NCBI GenBank assembly: GCA_002694025.1
Contig: NZKX01000063.1
Coordinates: 1-7,116, forward strand
Reading direction: 5' to 3'
DNA: 7,116 nucleotides
DNA from: Fidelibacterota bacterium
GTDB taxonomy: Bacteria > Marinisomatota > Marinisomatia > Marinisomatales > UBA1611
Shown: one piece after another, positions 6,445 through 7,116 of the stretch
Numbering within the stretch: position 1 is the stretch's first letter
Layout: every line of letters starts with the position of its first letter
Notes under the pieces: model-generated
Told to the model about the DNA's origin: nothing
What the model saw: only the letters and a program-made list of their open reading frames with translations
Databases searched by the model: none
Position numbers and translations under genes: made by a program

Positions 6445-6471
6445 AAAACCCTGCAATGAAATGCAGGGTTT
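6436..6471 (-). terminator. Rho-independent terminator of sahH
   Basis: On the minus strand, starting 25 bases after the sahH stop codon, a 10-bp perfect stem AAACCCTGCA/TGCAGGGTTT (6471-6462 with 6455-6446) encloses a 6-base loop. It is followed by a run of six T interrupted by one G and then four more T. GC-rich stem plus T-tract on the coding strand is the classic layout. It separates sahH transcripts from the lipoprotein operon. On the plus strand the stem is followed only by a weak TCTTATTG, so it acts in one direction. Confidence 0.87.
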
Positions 6472-6495
6472 CTTATTGATAATATTATACTTATG

Positions 6496-7116
6496 TTAAT
6501 ATCTGTAGTGGTCTGGCTTATACGGACCTTCTTTTGGGACGCCAATATAGGCTGCCTGCTCATCAGTCAGTTCAGTAAGTTCGGCACCTAAATGATCTAA
6601 GTGCAGACGAGCGACTTCCTCGTCCAACTCTTTTGGTAACATATATACACCAATATCAGGTTTCTCCTTTGCTAAAGCAATTTGAGCCATTACCTGGTTT
6701 GTGAAAGAATTAGACATAACAAATGCGGGATGCCCAGTTGCACAGCCAAGATTAACCAATCTTCCCTCAGCTAATAAAAATACCTGATGCCCATCCGGGA
6801 ATGTATAACGATCTGTTTGTGGTTTAATAATTTCCCGAGTCACTGCAGAATCTTCATTTAAAGCATTTACTTGAATTTCATTATCAAAATGACCGATGTT
6901 ACAAACAATTGCCTGATCTCTCATATGATACATATGATTTTTTGTTATGACGTCTTTATTTCCAGTTGTTGTAACAAATACGTGAGCTTCCGATAAAGCC
7001 TTTTCAATTGTAGTTACTTCAAAACCTTCCATAGCTGCTTGCAAAGCACATATTGGATCAATTTCAGTGACAAGCACTCTAGCGCCATAACCTTTCATTG
7101 ATTGAGCACAACCTCG
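6496..7116 (-). CDS. ahcY: S-adenosylhomocysteine hydrolase (adenosylhomocysteinase), C-terminal 206 residues, 5' end outside window
   Basis: This cytosolic NAD-dependent enzyme splits S-adenosylhomocysteine into adenosine and homocysteine in the methyl cycle. The frame stays open from the stop at 6496 to the window edge, so the gene is not a 200-aa protein starting at the ATG at 7098: six more codons (RGCAQS) belong to the conserved NAD-fold helix that follows the glycine loop. Visible landmarks, in order, are [15 protein letters not shown] (the acidic residue that holds the NAD ribose), [18 protein letters not shown] (with the His-Phe pair near the substrate channel), [19 protein letters not shown], and the C-terminal KPDHYRY, whose Lys and Tyr reach the NAD of a neighbouring subunit in known structures. 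The C-terminus is intact. Base composition is visibly less AT-rich than in the other genes, as expected for a well-expressed housekeeping gene. A strong terminator follows. Any riboswitch or promoter would lie outside the window. Confidence 0.97.
   Translation of the reverse strand, partial: RGCAQSMKGYGARVLVTEIDPICALQAAMEGFEVTTIEKALSEAHVFVTTTGNKDVITKNHMYHMRDQAIVCNIGHFDNEIQVNALNEDSAVTREIIKPQTDRYTFPDGHQVFLLAEGRLVNLGCATGHPAFVMSNSFTNQVMAQIALAKEKPDIGVYMLPKELDEEVARLHLDHLGAELTELTDEQAAYIGVPKEGPYKPDHYRY

Noticed and set aside
6496..7098. A complete 200-aa protein starting at the ATG at 7098
   Set aside because: The ATG is an internal methionine of S-adenosylhomocysteine hydrolase. The frame continues upstream with conserved residues to the window edge.

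Overview
The window looks like chromosomal sequence from a low-GC, Gram-negative, marine-type member of the FCB group. Candidatus Marinimicrobia (SAR406) is my best guess, at moderate confidence. The reasons are an outer-membrane lipoprotein coupled to a PorV/DUF5723-like barrel, a Kre9-type 'PNGG' domain, an LPS-export permease, a Na+-coupled amino-acid carrier, and no clear Shine-Dalgarno sequence at any visible start. No mobile element, tRNA, rRNA or CRISPR array is visible.

Layout from left to right. Positions 1-554 (minus strand) hold the N-terminal half of an AGCS sodium:alanine/glycine symporter, cut by the window edge. A 64-bp divergent spacer follows, containing an 8-bp self-complementary -10 element that can serve both strands. 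Positions 619-1710 (plus strand) encode an LptF/LptG-family permease. It ends 5 bp from the tail of a convergent minus-strand pair: a 1096-aa lipoprotein (3087-6377) and a 456-aa predicted outer-membrane beta-barrel (1716-3086). The two genes of the pair share one reading frame and are separated only by a TAG stop that directly abuts the ATG of the second gene. Upstream of the pair, 6378-6495 holds a 10-bp inverted repeat and the intrinsic terminator of the preceding gene. Positions 6496-7116 (minus strand) hold the C-terminal half of S-adenosylhomocysteine hydrolase, cut by the other edge.

Three of the five genes belong to or serve the outer envelope: the LPS-export permease, the lipoprotein and the barrel. 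The symporter and SahH are ordinary metabolic genes. The most interesting part is the lipoprotein/barrel pair. It is co-transcribed, probably translationally coupled, and has no function I recognise. The lipoprotein shows recurring modules of about 165 residues, five local cysteine pairs, a calcium-loop-like insertion and a C-terminal Kre9-like domain. It is the best candidate here for an undescribed surface system.
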